From Gigaspora margarita (Eukaryota; Glomeromycota; Glomeromycetes; Diversisporales; Gigasporaceae), in the NCBI GenBank assembly GCA_009809945.1, contig WTPW01001069.1:64703-128702 (forward strand): a stretch of 64,000 nucleotides of DNA, given 5' to 3'. The notes beneath the pieces are model-generated. The model was not told the DNA's origin, did not search any database, and saw only the letters and a program-made list of their open reading frames with translations. A program made the position numbers and the translations under genes. Below are positions 53,011 through 64,000 of the stretch, one piece after another (the stretch's first letter is position 1; each line of letters starts with the position of its first letter).

Positions 53011-54668
53011 CCTGATTTGAGAATAGCGATTGAATAGTATGATTATTGGTGTTTATAAAAAAAGTTTCAATTTGTGATACATATCAATTTTTAATAAACC
53101 TTTTTTTTTTTTATTGATAAGGAATTTACTTCACATTGATAAATAATCAATTCGGAGATATAATCTGTCCCAGGTTCTTTATGTGCTTTGAGGGCTGCTA
53201 AGAGAAACCAGACATCAAACTCTAAAATTTATGATTTATTGGAATTAACTCCTGAATAATCCTCATTATATATTATGTAAATTATGTATCTATTTGGTTG
53301 ATTAGTTCAAGAACCCGGCCTGATAAATTATAAACTTTAAAGCCTACAATCTGGTATTCTAGATATGAAAAAAATTAAGTTATAGTAGCTACAGCATCGT
53401 TATATCATTATACCGTAACCATAACAGCGCTTACACATGATACGATTGAAATTGCAAGTTATAGATAGTTGTAACTAAGTTTTAATACGGATGTCACAAC
53501 GTTTCGAGTTTCATCTGCACACCTAGTCACCACTGATTTTATCAGAAATGATGTTATTATTATAGGCATTGTTATTAGCTTATTCTGCCCGTTACAAATC
53601 TGGACAGTAAAGTCCACCGCTTTTGTTCTGGACAATCATTCCTCACAATATTATTAATGAATTCTTGTTCGTAGATTGGCGACTTGTGAGGTGGTAATTT
53701 AGGAGGCATTCCAGATTTAAGTCTAATGCAAACATGATGAAACAGATGGGTCTTGGTGGCATGATAAGGTTTATTCTATCGTTATGTTATTATCAACTTT
53801 TAACAATGCTGAATGAACTTGAAGTAATGTCTATCATATTGTCTTTTTAACCGCTTAAAGTAACATTTATATCTTCTTTTTTTTAATGATATAAATTTTA
53901 TTAGCGCATTTAAAAAATTTTTATTTTTAATAAAAATTTTATTACAATATACGTATTTAAATTGTTTTTCTAAGAACTTTATACATAGCTTTTTCGCGTT
54001 ATATTATGGTACAACTATCATATACTATTAACTTTACTGGTATGCTGGATTGATGACTCAATACATTCAATAGTCTGAATACTAAAACGATTGTTATTTT
54101 ATTTTATTTAAAAAATATCGCATTACAAATTTTGAAATTTTTTACATTACATATATTCATTGTTTTTTTTTTACACCACTACCAAATAAATCGAGTATAA
54201 TGAATACAAAATTTTTTTTTTAATATATAGCTATTTTTGTTATTAATTTAATAAATTTTTATACAATAAATAAAGTATACAAACAAGAAGTTTGAGATAC
54301 TTGGTTTCAGAGATTATCTCTCCTACTTGTCCCAACCACCACGTAGAGGTGTATCTCATTGATTGGGAAGGTATAAAACAGGTGGCTTTTGGCGCTAAAA
54401 GCCACCCGTATCCGCCTTCAAATCATACCCCAACCAATCTCTCCTGTATTTCTTGTACAGGAGTAGGTTGTTCTTCTATGAAGCTTTTTTGGTGGGAACA
54501 AATTCTGATAAAACGTCAAATTTTATATTGTTTTTGATTTCACGTTACACTAATCAAGTGTGATCAACGGAAAAAACCCCATTTTGATTTAGTTATCTGA
54601 TATAAAAAATTTAACAAGGTATAAAGCGTTGCGCAAATCCTGTGAGTCTTGTGTTAGCTGTTACGGAG
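53011..54668. other. Intergenic; two weak coding-like fragments
   Basis: On the minus strand 53745-53575 a frame reads SGMPPKLPPHKSPIYEQEF followed by NNIVRNDCPEQKRWTLLSRF, which has protein-like composition but no family I recognise. On the plus strand 54292-54537 an 81-codon frame (YLIDWEGIKQVAFGAKSH) is also unassigned and includes a GGTGGCTTTTGGCGCTAAAAGCCACC palindrome. The rest is AT-rich. Confidence 0.3.
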
Positions 54669-54967
54669 TACCCTTATGTCAAGAAAATTCCGAGCCGCAG
54701 ATCACTGCAGATCACCGTCGGAACCAATAAAAATTGCATGATCTTCGGATCTTCGTGTAACCTAAACAACCTGCTAACCAACCAAGAAACCGTAATAGCA
54801 CAAAATTTTACTATGACAACCAGCCCCGACTTCTAAGTAAAAAATGCATATCATGAAATTTTACCTATAATGAGAGCTTTTCTATGTTAAAATAAACAAA
54901 AAAGGGGGTATTATTATCAAAATTTCGTTTTACATCGGATGTAGATCATTTTCTTGACATAAGGGGA
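54669..54967. mobile_element. MITE of the CCCTTATGTCAAGAAAAT family
   Basis: The left end TACCCTTATGTCAAGAAAAT is inverted at the right end (ATTTTCTTGACATAAGGGG). Same ends as the 2-kb foldback at 19998-21983, including the inner GATCACTGCAGATCA. Interior 300 bp without coding capacity. Confidence 0.75.
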
Positions 54968-55981
54968 ATCGCTGTGACGTAAGACACGATCAATTAGGTC
55001 AATTATGAATATACTGTATTGCAATAATATACATGAATAATAATCATATAAACGGTGAAATCTGCGCAGAGGTGATGATTTTTTCGAGTTTGCATCAATA
55101 ATCAAATATTTTATGCGTGGTTTCAAGATGGTTTTCTTAACAAAGAGGATGTTAACTAATAAGAGATTATAGTAAATGGTGATATACGTGAGGGAAATTT
55201 TAAACAATTGTTTTTTTTTTAAAGTAATAAATTGACTTTTTTTCATACGTAAGGTAAAGGGAAAAATATTCGGTAAATGTTAATTAATGTTAAAGTAGTA
55301 AAAAAAAAAAAAAGCTTTATTATTCAGAAATTTATTTTTATTATAATGCGTACATTGGAAGCTGAGTTCATGTATTGTTTTTTTATTATGCATTAACTTG
55401 TAAATTACATCACATATAATTTTGAAGCATGGAGTGTGACACCTATTACGTTATATATCAAGGTTTTGAATGGTAGAGGACGCAGTTGCAGGGAGTTATC
55501 TAGTCAGGTGATGGAGGAAAATCGACGGGGAATAAAGGTAAAGGTAGAGCGTATAATATAAGGATGAGGTTCAATGATGTAATGGAAAGCGGTAAAAATT
55601 GAATATGGTGTATATAGGAATAAAGGCAGAGTAAAAGTAGGCGAATTAAAATAGGGGGAAAAATTGGGGATGTTTAAGCGTCGCAAGAAATATTTCATAA
55701 AAAATCAAAATTTAAATTTTTAAAATGAAATTTTTTATACAATATCAATTCTAAATTAGCAAATTATGTTTCACACATACGATGTAACCTTTTCAGAGTG
55801 GTAAAAATAGCGAAAAATCAATCTCACTAATAGATCAAGTTCAGCGTTAAATGATTGGTTTAGCGAAACACAAAATATCACAGCTCTTTAATTTTAGCGA
55901 TTATCAATTCATCTGAACGGTAAAAAATCTGAAAGTAAAAAATCAAAAGGCTCAAAAAATAAGCAAACTTCGTCTCATAAC
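54968..55981. other. Intergenic, nothing recognised
   Basis: AT-rich DNA with short A/T runs (55210, 55300). Minus frames at 54917-55246 and 55504-55698 lack family features. A purine-rich stretch (GGGGAATAAAGGTAAAGGTA, 55528) is notable only for composition. Confidence 0.4.
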
Positions 55982-56156
55982 TAGAGTTGCAGATGAAACT
56001 AATCTTCAATGGAGCACCATGGTGCACCAAGACTGGTGCACCGAAACTGGTGCACCGATAATTATAAAAAACTCAAATCTTCAATGGTGCACTGATGGTG
56101 CACCATAGTGCACCGGATGGTCCTGGTGAAACTAACTAGTTTCACCAACAACTCTA
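55982..56156. mobile_element. 175-bp hAT MITE with GGTGCACC repeats, perfect TSD
   Basis: Ends TAGAGTTGCAGATGAAACTA and the inverted TAGTTTCACCAACAACTCTA. CTCATAAC is duplicated at 55974-55981 and 56157-56164. Inside are six or more TGGTGCACC palindromes (GGTGCACCAAGACTGGTGCA). Confidence 0.92.
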
Positions 56157-56719
56157 CTCATAACCCATGTTAACTTAATAATTTTTGATAACAAATTATT
56201 ACAAACTATATAAATTTACCGAGTCTGGTCAAGTACTTCGTTCTGAACCTGAGCTCTACCTGAGCTCTACTAAATTGAAGAGCAAGAGTCTATATAAAAC
56301 GCGATCAAGTTTGTGATATGATAAGTAACCCTTTTTGGCCATTTTTTCGCTATAAATGGCCATCAGATAAGGGCAAAAACACAAATTCAGGAATTTTGCA
56401 TTTCACAATTATGATTGAGTTTTTATAGTGTGTTAATTATAAAAATACATAATATTAATTAAGGGATCTGCAAGTTGCAGCACATATAAAATTTATGACG
56501 ATCTATGTTTTGTAAAAAAGATAGGTTTCATCTATAAGCTAACATTTGTATCTTCAATTTAATTTAATTGATATTCTTTTTATAACAAAAAAATTTTGTT
56601 ATTTCATATTTTTATACTATCATGTTTTTTTTCTTTACACCGAAAATTTTTGAAGTATCTTATTTTGAAAATGGTGTTTTGAGACTATTAATGAAATAAA
56701 ACTAAAAATTTGGTTGTAT
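56157..56719. other. Intergenic, nothing recognised
   Basis: AT-rich DNA with a duplicated CCTGAGCTCTA (56258) and a TTTTTGGCCATTTTTTCGCT stretch. No gene. Confidence 0.4.
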
Positions 56720-56745
56720 TAAAGCTGCTAGTGAAACTAAACTGT

Positions 56746-56912
56746 TAGGAAAGTATCAGATATTAGCTGATATCATAGGGTAGGGAGAAGGTAGGCAAAA
56801 TCTCAGATCTAAATAAATACATATACCAATCAGAATAACTAAATTTCTCAGAGAAGGGAGGAGATGTGCTCTATAATAAACTGATCTCAGCTAATATCTG
56901 ACATGTTCCTTA
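56746..56912. mobile_element. MITE inserted in the composite foldback
   Basis: TAGGAAAGTATCAGATATTAGCTGA and the inverted TCAGCTAATATCTGACATGTTCCTTA. The arm of the larger element continues on either side, showing that this one arrived later. Confidence 0.8.
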
Positions 56913-56915
56913 TAG

Positions 56916-57113
<198 letters not shown>

Positions 57114-59624
57114 TAAAAACATCTTCGATCCAAAAATAGGCCACCCCGATCGACAATAGTTGCTACATAGTAAAGTCTAAATTCTATTATATTAATTGAT
57201 TATTATCACTTAAGTAAACTTATTTGGAAAAACAAAATACATATATGAAAAATTTTAAATAAGATTAAAGAACATTTTATTATTTGACTTTTAATTTTTA
57301 CTTTCAACAAAAAAATTAAAATTTTTTAAAAAAATATATTTAACAAACGTAAAAATTAAAAGTTAAATAATAAAATGTTCTTCTATTTTATAAAAATATA
57401 GAAAATATGTATTTTGATTTTCTAAACATATTTACTTAAGCAATTATGATTGATTTACATAGTAAAATTTGGACTTTACTATGTAGCAACTACTTGCGAT
57501 TGCTATAAACCTCTTTCATCTAAAAATAAGCTATCCAAAATTGGTATTACTAGTATCAGCAGTATTACTAGTATCACTGTATCACCAATTTTACCAGTAT
57601 CACCAGTTTCACCAATATTACCAGTTTTACCAGTTTCACCAGCATCACTAGTATCACCAGTATCACTAGTATTAGTATTACCAGTATTACCAGTATTACC
57701 TAGTTTCATTTAGGTTCATCAGTTTCACCAAATCAATTTTTAAGTTTCACCAATTTCACTAGTTGAAACTGGTGAAACTAATGAAACTTAAAAAGTAATT
57801 TGGTAAAACTGGTGAAACTAGATGAAACTAGATAATACTGGTAATACTGGTGATACTGTGATACTGGTAATGCTAGTGATATTGGTAATACTGGTGATAC
57901 TGGTGATACTGGTAATACTGGTAAAACTGGTGATACTAATAAAACTAGTAATACTAGTAAAACTGGTGATACTGGTAAAATTGGTAATACAGTGATATTA
58001 GTGATACTGCTAATACTGGTAATACCAATTTTGGGTAGCCTATTTTTAAGTAAAAGAAGTTTTTAGCAATTGCAAGTAGTTGCTATATAGTAAAGTCCAA
58101 ATTTTACTATGTAAATTGATTATAATCACTTAAGTAAATATGTTCAGGAATCAAAATGCATTTTTTCTAAAATTTTCATACAAATAGAAAAACATTTTAT
58201 TATTTAACTTTAATTTTTACATTTGCTAAATATATTTTTTTAAAAATTTTTTTAATTTTTTTGTTAAAAGTAAAAATTAAAAGTCAAATAATAAAATGTT
58301 CTTTAATTTTACTAAAATTTTATTATATATGTATTTTGTTCTCTCAAATAAGTTTACTTAAGTGATAATAATCAATTTGCTATTAGAATTTAGACTTTAC
58401 TATATAACAACTATTGTTGATTGGGGTAGTCTATTTTTGGATCAAAGATGTTTTTAAGTTATTGATCTATTTTCAAACACATATAGTAGTATTACTAGTA
58501 TTACCAGTTTTATCAGTTTTATCAGTATTATTAGTATTACTAGTTTTACCAGTTTCACCAGTAGCACTAGTATTATCAGTATTACTAGTTTCACTAGTTT
58601 TACTACTACTAGTTGGTAATTGGTGATTGGCAAAAACTGGTGCACTATTATAGCTTAGTTTTACTAGCAATTTTAGTTGATATTCATATTATTATCTATA
58701 TAAACTCAATGTTAAGATTCTTTTTGCATTTTAAACCAAATATTATAGTTACCATAAATCGCTGAAAATAAGCACCCCCTAAAAATAAGCACTCCCTGTA
58801 ATAATTGGTAATCTCTAAAAATAAGCACTCTCTAATTAAAATTAGCTATAATCTATATAACTTAATATTAGGCTTCCGCAAGGGCCGGGTAGGGCCGGGT
58901 ACTAGCAATACCCTGACCCTACCCGCCTATAAAAGGGCTTAACTATCTGGGCCCTACCCTTGCCCTAGGGTTCAGAATCTAGTACCCGTACCCGTTCCAT
59001 ATGAGCTAGGGTACCCTCCGAACTGCCCACAAAATACCCGCAAGTGGTTATAGGCTAATGCGAGTACATATATTACATAACAAAAAAATTATATCTTTAA
59101 AATAAGATCAGATTTTTATCAGCAAAAATGATTAATTAAAATATAATTTTTAATTAATTATAAAGAAAAGTACAAAATTTTAAAAGATTTCCTAAATATG
59201 CACTTGTTTTTCTAATTTCTTTTAAGCGAAATCTCTTTATAAGAACTATCTCTAAAAAGTTACGCTCGATTTTTCACAAAAGTTCCAGTAAATTTTTTGG
59301 TTATACTTAACGTACGAATTTTTTTTAATACATTTATATATTCTATTAGTTGAACACTCAAAATTTCATATTAACATAAAATTTTCGAACATAAAATTTT
59401 CGAACGTAAATTTGTTATTAATAATTTATAGACAGCTTGTGAAATTTCAGGCAATTTCCTGTCTTTTTAATGAGTTGAATCGTTTTGAACCTGATAAATT
59501 TAATAAATATATTTATCGTTATTAATAATACTGTTATAAATTATATATCGATACGTATCAATAGTGATACCGATTGTTTTTCTTTTAACAAAAAAAAAGG
59601 GTCCCAAACGGGGGACGTAAACCT

Positions 59625-59745
59625 TGGTGTGGTTTCGCTGGTGATTTCGCTGGTGGTATCGCTGGTGATTTCACTGGTGATTTCGCTGGTGGTATCAGCT
59701 GGTGATTTCGCTGGTGATTTCGCTGGTGACTTCACTGACAGTTTC
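59625..59745 (+). repeat. GGTGATTTCGCT minisatellite in hAT element
   Basis: About nine 12-bp units: GGTGATTTCGCT, GGTGGTATCGCT, GGTGATTTCACT. The 99-codon plus and 68-codon minus frames here are repeat artefacts. Confidence 0.95.
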
Positions 59746-59999
59746 ACTAGTTGCGCTATTAATGCTTTTAGAACAAGTGGTTAAGCTAGTAACCGAGTTG
59801 ACGCCCATCATAATTATCATAATTATGGGCATCATCGTCTGTGAAATCTTCCATGACTTTGTGATTTTATATTAGTAGTAGATGCTATGGTATTAATATA
59901 GTATTGTTAGCTTTTAACGTTCCAGTATAATGAGTAAAAAGTTGCAACAATACTAATATCTTGCCTATGGCTTTTAATAGCCTTCCACTTTTCTTGGTT

Positions 60000-60205
60000 G
60001 GTAATTCAGTACGTTGGTACTGTAGCTCAATGTGTTGGCAGCTCAGTATACTGGTAGCTCAGTGAGTTGTTAGCGTATTTAGTACGTCTGTTGGTAGATT
60101 AGAATGCAGGTAATTAGTGCATGCGTTGGTAAGTAGTGCGTTGGTAATTAGTGTGTTGTTAATTAGTACATTGGTTACGCATTGGTAATTAGTGCGTACG
60201 TGACA
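60000..60205 (+). repeat. GGTAATTAGTGCGTT tandem motif
   Basis: Degenerate units of GTTGGTAATTAGTGCGTTGG and AGCTCAGTRTGTTGGTAGCT. Confidence 0.8.
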
Positions 60206-60609
60206 TCCATATTATTAATGTGGGGTTAAACCAAAGAAAAAAAAATGTCGATTTTTTTTATGCAAAGATAATCCATGTAACATACTGCGATAGAACCTGA
60301 TAGAGCCTGGATTATAATTGGTAGGTTGTTTAGTACCGGGTATTTGCGGGTACGAGGGTAGGGTACTGTTGCTTTTTAGCCCTACCCTATCTATATAAGG
60401 GCTCAGTACTTGAGCCCTTACCCTTACCCTAGGACCCAAAAATCAATACCCTAACCCGGTCTGTGTGGTACTACCCTCAGGGTACCCGTGGGTAGCCCGA
60501 GCCCTTGCAGAAGCCTACTTAATATTATAAAACAAACTTTAAAACCTTCATGCAACCTACTTGGACTAATATTCAAAATAGTTCAATTATATTCGAAATT
60601 AATTCACAA

Positions 60610-61565
60610 GCTCTGTATTACAAGATCAAATTAGATCTTTTGTTTATAACTAGATCTTTCGGTTTGTTTTTTTTTGTATCTTTTTTTTTATTTTTTAATT
60701 TTTTCTTTTATTTCGGCACTTTACAAGAACACCAACCTAACTTCTTTAGTACTTTGCAAGAAAACTAACAACTTTTTAGCACTTTGCAAAAATACCAATT
60801 TTACTTTGCAAGCTAACTCAGACTTCTGACACTTTGCAAGAACATACAACTGATTTAGTTAAATGCAAGTTTTTGCAAGGTTTTGCTTTATTTATTTTTT
60901 ATTTGACTTATTATATTCTGGAACTTTGTGAGAACACTTTGAAGAAAACCAACACAGACTTTTTTGGCATTTTGCAAATATTAATCTGGCTTTTGACAAT
61001 TTCTGAATTTGCAAGAACACAAACTCTTGCTTCAAAGAATGGAGATTTGGGTTTCTTTATTTTTTTTATTCAGTTTGCTTATATTTTTTTGTTTATTTTT
61101 TTTTTTACTAATTTTTTAATTTTTATTTTATTATTTATTCCTAATTTCTTCAGTAAAATAACACATCCTTGCGTGATATTTTATGCACTTTACAAGAAAA
61201 CCAATACTTACTTCTCTGGCACTTTGCAAAAACAAACTAGATTTCTTTGGCAATTTGCAAGAACACTAACACTTCTAAAAAATAAACCTTTTATTTTTTC
61301 ACTTTTCTACTTTTTAGGAAGTATTTAGAAAAAAGAGCATAATGAAGGTAATAGCCAAAGCAAAAGAAATAGTTGAAGCAAATATAAGAGTTAAAACAAA
61401 AGAGCAAAATAATAGCTAACTGCAGGTAAGTGAAAATAAGCATATAGGGCTAGTTTTTTATAGAATTATATGCAATGAAGTGCAAAAGTAACTGGGTTCG
61501 TTTTCATTTTTTTCATTTTTTTTTGGTTTTATGTTTTTCATAAAGAATATATAATAATATATAAT
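60610..61565 (+). repeat. Dispersed ~1-kb repeat, copy 2 (GCACTTTGCAAG family)
   Basis: Begins ACAAGATCAAATTAGATCTT, then T-rich DNA, and about ten GGCACTTTGCAAGAACACCA units (60715-61265), ending in TTTTCATAAAGAATATATAATAATA. Same motif order as 9380-10440. The 164-codon frame at 60834-61328 (F/L/I-rich with repeated FGTLQ, FARTQT) is explained by the repeat. Confidence 0.65.
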
Positions 61566-61744
61566 ACTAGAAAAACAGATACCGTTAGTGTTTAAAACCA
61601 AGAATAAACATCGGGCTGATCTGTATCGATCACTATAGCTGATCGGCTAATATACATACATGTACTAGAATCTAATACAAAATCATGTTCATTGCTGTGC
61701 TATAGAGTTCTCACTACACTTCAGACAATTAATTTAGCAGAATT

Positions 61745-62985
61745 ATTTGGGTTTACTTGAAATTTAAAAAATGATGCGATTTTGGATTTTTGATCAAAAA
61801 GTCAAATTTAAGCATCCTTTCTCCCAATTTCAAGTAAAATAAAAATAATATTACTAATTTAATATATTTTTAGGTTCTAAACAAGTTTACTTAGTGAATA
61901 AAGTTAGAATTAATTAGTAAAATTTTGTGAATCATATGATGTTATAGAATTTTATTAATAAAATTCTATAAAATCTTATGATTCACAATATTTTACTAAT
62001 TAATTCTAACTTTATGCACTAAGTAAACTTGTTCAGAACCTAAAAATACATTAAATCAGTAAAGTTATTTTTATTTTACTTGAAATTTGGAAAAAAGATG
62101 CATAATTTTGGATTTTTGATCAAAAAAGTCAAATTTAAGCATCTTTTCTCCAAATTTCAAGTAAAATAAAAATAACATTACCAATTTAATGTATTTTTAG
62201 ATCCTAAACAAGTTTACTTAGTGAATAAAGTTAGAATTAATTAGTAAAATTTTGTGAATCATAAGATTTTATAGAATTTTATTAATAAAATTCTATAAAA
62301 TCTTAAATAATTCACAAATTTTTATTAATTAAATCTAGTTTTATGCACTAAATAAACTTGTTCAGAATCAAAAATAGATAAATTGGTAATGTTGTTTATA
62401 TTTTACTTGAAATTTGGAGAAAAGATGCTTAAATTTGACTTTTTTGATTAAAAATCTAAAATTATGTATCTATTCTCTAAATTTCAAGTAAAATAAAAAT
62501 AATTCTGCTGAATTAATATAAATTAATGTATTTTAGGTACTGAACAAGTTTACTTAGTGCATAAAATAAGAATTAATTTGTAAAATTTTGTGAATCATAA
62601 GATTTTATATACCGGTAATTTTATTCATAAAATTCTATAAAATCTTATGATTCACAAAATTTCACTAAATAAATCTAACTTAATGCATTAAATAAACTTG
62701 TTCAGAATCTAAAAATACATTAAATTAGCAGAATTATTTTTATTTTACTTGAAATTTGAAGAAAAGATGCTTAAATTTGACTTTTTTGATTAAAAATCCA
62801 AAATTATGCATCTATTCTCTAAATTTCAAGTAAAATAAAAATAATTTTGCCAATTTGATGTATTTCTAGATGCTGAACAAGTTTACTTAGTGCACAAAGT
62901 TAGAATTAATTAATAAAAATTTGTGAATTATAAGATTTTATTAATTAATTCTAGCTTCATGCACTAAGTAAACTTGTAAAAGACA
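61745..62985. repeat. Four-copy satellite of palindromic ~325-bp units
   Basis: Centres containing GGATTTTTGATCAAAAAGTC or its inverse (TTTTTTGATTAAAAATCC) lie near 61790, 62112, 62435 and 62785. Between them are ATTTTACTTGAAATTT...AAATTTCAAGTAAAAT palindromes, and ACTTAGTGAATAAAGTTAGA...CACTAAGTAAACTTGTTCAGA foldbacks centred near 61950, 62285, 62625 and 62920. Sequence differs by about 10% between units by eye. Confidence 0.85.
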
Positions 62986-62999
62986 ACTTTAATGCATTG

Positions 63000-63300
63000 T
63001 TAACAACTTTTTTATTAAGTAAATCGAACATAATTAATAAGGCAATTTTATTCATCATTATAAGTTCTACTTATCTCTAAATTTTCATAGAAATCAGATA
63101 ATTTTTTATTAGATGATTTTTATAAAATACATTTTTGTAGCAAAAGAATTTATTATAATGCTATTAAGATTTTTACAAATGTCCATTAATAAAAAATTAT
63201 CTAATTTTTATGAAAATTTAGAGGTAGGTAGAGTTCATTATAGCAAACAAAATTGTCTTAATAATAAAGATTGATTTACTTAATAAAAAAAGTCACTATT
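63000..63300. repeat. Foldback next to the palindromic satellite
   Basis: CAACTTTTTTATTAAGTAAATC...AAATTTTCATAGAAATCAGA mirrors TCTAATTTTTATGAAAATTT...GATTTACTTAATAAAAAAAG around 63150. Confidence 0.8.
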
Positions 63301-63559
63301 AGTATACTACAATTAGGTTTTATTAAAACTTAAAATTTAAAATTTTTATTTTTTGTTGTGTTAGCACTCGACACGTTTATTGGCTAATTATGTGGTGTAA
63401 CAGACATTATCACGTGATGTGCTAGATTTCTAATGTCTAACAATAGTGTCCTCAGCTACGCTTCAGACAAAAATATGTAATATTGATTAAAAATATATAT
63501 TTAATTTAAAATATAATATATAATAATAAATAAAAAAATACCCCAACGATCACTTGTAC

Positions 63560-64000
63560 CAGATTTTTATACAAACGGAATAACAAACTACTAGAGCTAG
63601 ATGAAGAAGCACTGCAAAAAAATAGTTTTTATAAAGGTCAACTATACTATCGGGGACTTCTTTATATATTCAGTATGCAAGCCAGAAGCAACTATGATAA
63701 GAACGAGTGAACAAGCAGGCGGCGCTTTAGTAAGCACAAAATTTTGATGGAAAATTTTTTTATCGCAAAATTTTTTTGCAGTGACTTACGGGGAACAGTA
63801 TTTTGGTTCTTCAAATACACTCCTTGGAAAATCTAAAGGACTTGGACCGAACACTTACAAATACCTACTTCCATATTTTTGCTTAGAGTTTTTTTTTCTG
63901 GGATTTTAAACAAAAAGTGGAAAATTCAGCGACCCCCTTCAAAAGATCGGCATTGTTGTTCCTAACCTAATCGGGAAGAAGGCATACAAGTGGATAAACA
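63560..64000 (+). mobile_element. SINE-like dispersed repeat, cut by the window end
   Basis: GC-richer block with CCCCCTTCAAAAGATCGGCATTG (63935) like 33640-33662. No complete A/B box head is visible. It continues beyond the window. Confidence 0.35.

Larger units (their letters stand above)
58869..60517. mobile_element. 1.65-kb non-autonomous hAT element, perfect 8-bp TSD
   Basis: Ends TAGGCTTCCGCAAGGGCCGG and the inverted CGAGCCCTTGCAGAAGCCTA, with CTTAATAT duplicated exactly (58861-58868, 60518-60525). GC-rich terminal blocks of GGGTAGGG/CCCTACCC units (58885-59045, 60335-60500) flank an AT-rich interior that carries a GGTGATTTCGCT array (59625-59745) and a GTAATTAGTGCGTTG array (60000-60200). 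No transposase. Structure parallels 2800-4544 though end sequences differ. Confidence 0.93.

Noticed and set aside
57450-57713. Val/Leu/Ser-Pro repeat protein frame (and the Gly/Asn/Thr frame opposite)
   Set aside because: Both strands stay open only because the 9-bp ACTGGTGAT array has a unit length divisible by three.
60834-61328. 164-codon open frame, hydrophobic
   Set aside because: It runs over T-rich DNA and GCACTTTGCAAG tandem units; repeated short motifs and Phe/Leu bias explain it. No domain or splice context.

Overview
The window looks like nuclear DNA of a filamentous fungus, most likely an arbuscular mycorrhizal (Glomeromycotina, Rhizophagus-like) genome. It is very AT-rich and dense in repeats. 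Its few genes carry many short GT-AG introns and use the standard code, and it contains gene families (TLDc proteins, BED/hAT transposases, an expanded family of unknown function) that I associate from memory with that group. No rRNA gene, canonical tRNA gene, CRISPR array or LTR element was found. Three ambiguous bases (two near 10.1 kb, one near 31.6 kb) are assembly marks.

Layout. 0-14 kb: one decayed LINE on the minus strand (poly-A end near 1.5 kb, zinc finger at 2.0-2.2 kb, reverse transcriptase at 7-8.5 kb, linker region at 10.6-12 kb), broken by several layers of later insertions. 14-22 kb: a 2-kb pogo/Tigger-like element with MITEs nested in it, tRNA-headed SINEs, a TLDc gene fragment, and a 2-kb foldback. 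22.6-24.9 kb: a ten-exon SAMHD1-type dNTP triphosphohydrolase gene. 25-34.7 kb: intergenic DNA with hAT, SINE, foldback and minisatellite repeats. 34.9-44.1 kb: a decayed member of an expanded gene family, interrupted by three transposons, including a 4.8-kb hAT element with perfect 8-bp target duplications. 46.1-50.9 kb: a compact cluster of three apparently intact genes whose products are all predicted to be mitochondrial: an 11-exon 2-Cys peroxiredoxin, a PPR protein convergent with it, and a TMEM242 homologue divergent from the PPR gene. 51.5-53.0 kb: a broken gene I do not recognise. 54-64 kb: MITEs, a composite foldback carrying an ACTGGTGAT minisatellite, another 1.65-kb hAT, and a four-copy satellite of palindromic units.

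How it fits together. The intact genes are housekeeping genes for nucleotide-pool control and for mitochondrial redox, RNA and ATP synthase functions. Most of the rest is repeats. The most informative signals are insertion junctions: seven hAT-type elements have 8-bp target duplications (six exact, one 7 of 8), and one MITE has a 3-bp TTA duplication. At two sites inside the decayed gene, discounting the insert and one target copy restores the reading frame exactly. GC-rich hAT elements carrying minisatellites, and foldbacks sharing a GTAAACTTGTTCAGAA core, are the least familiar structures. All positions and splice sites were read by eye; no alignment or database search was possible.
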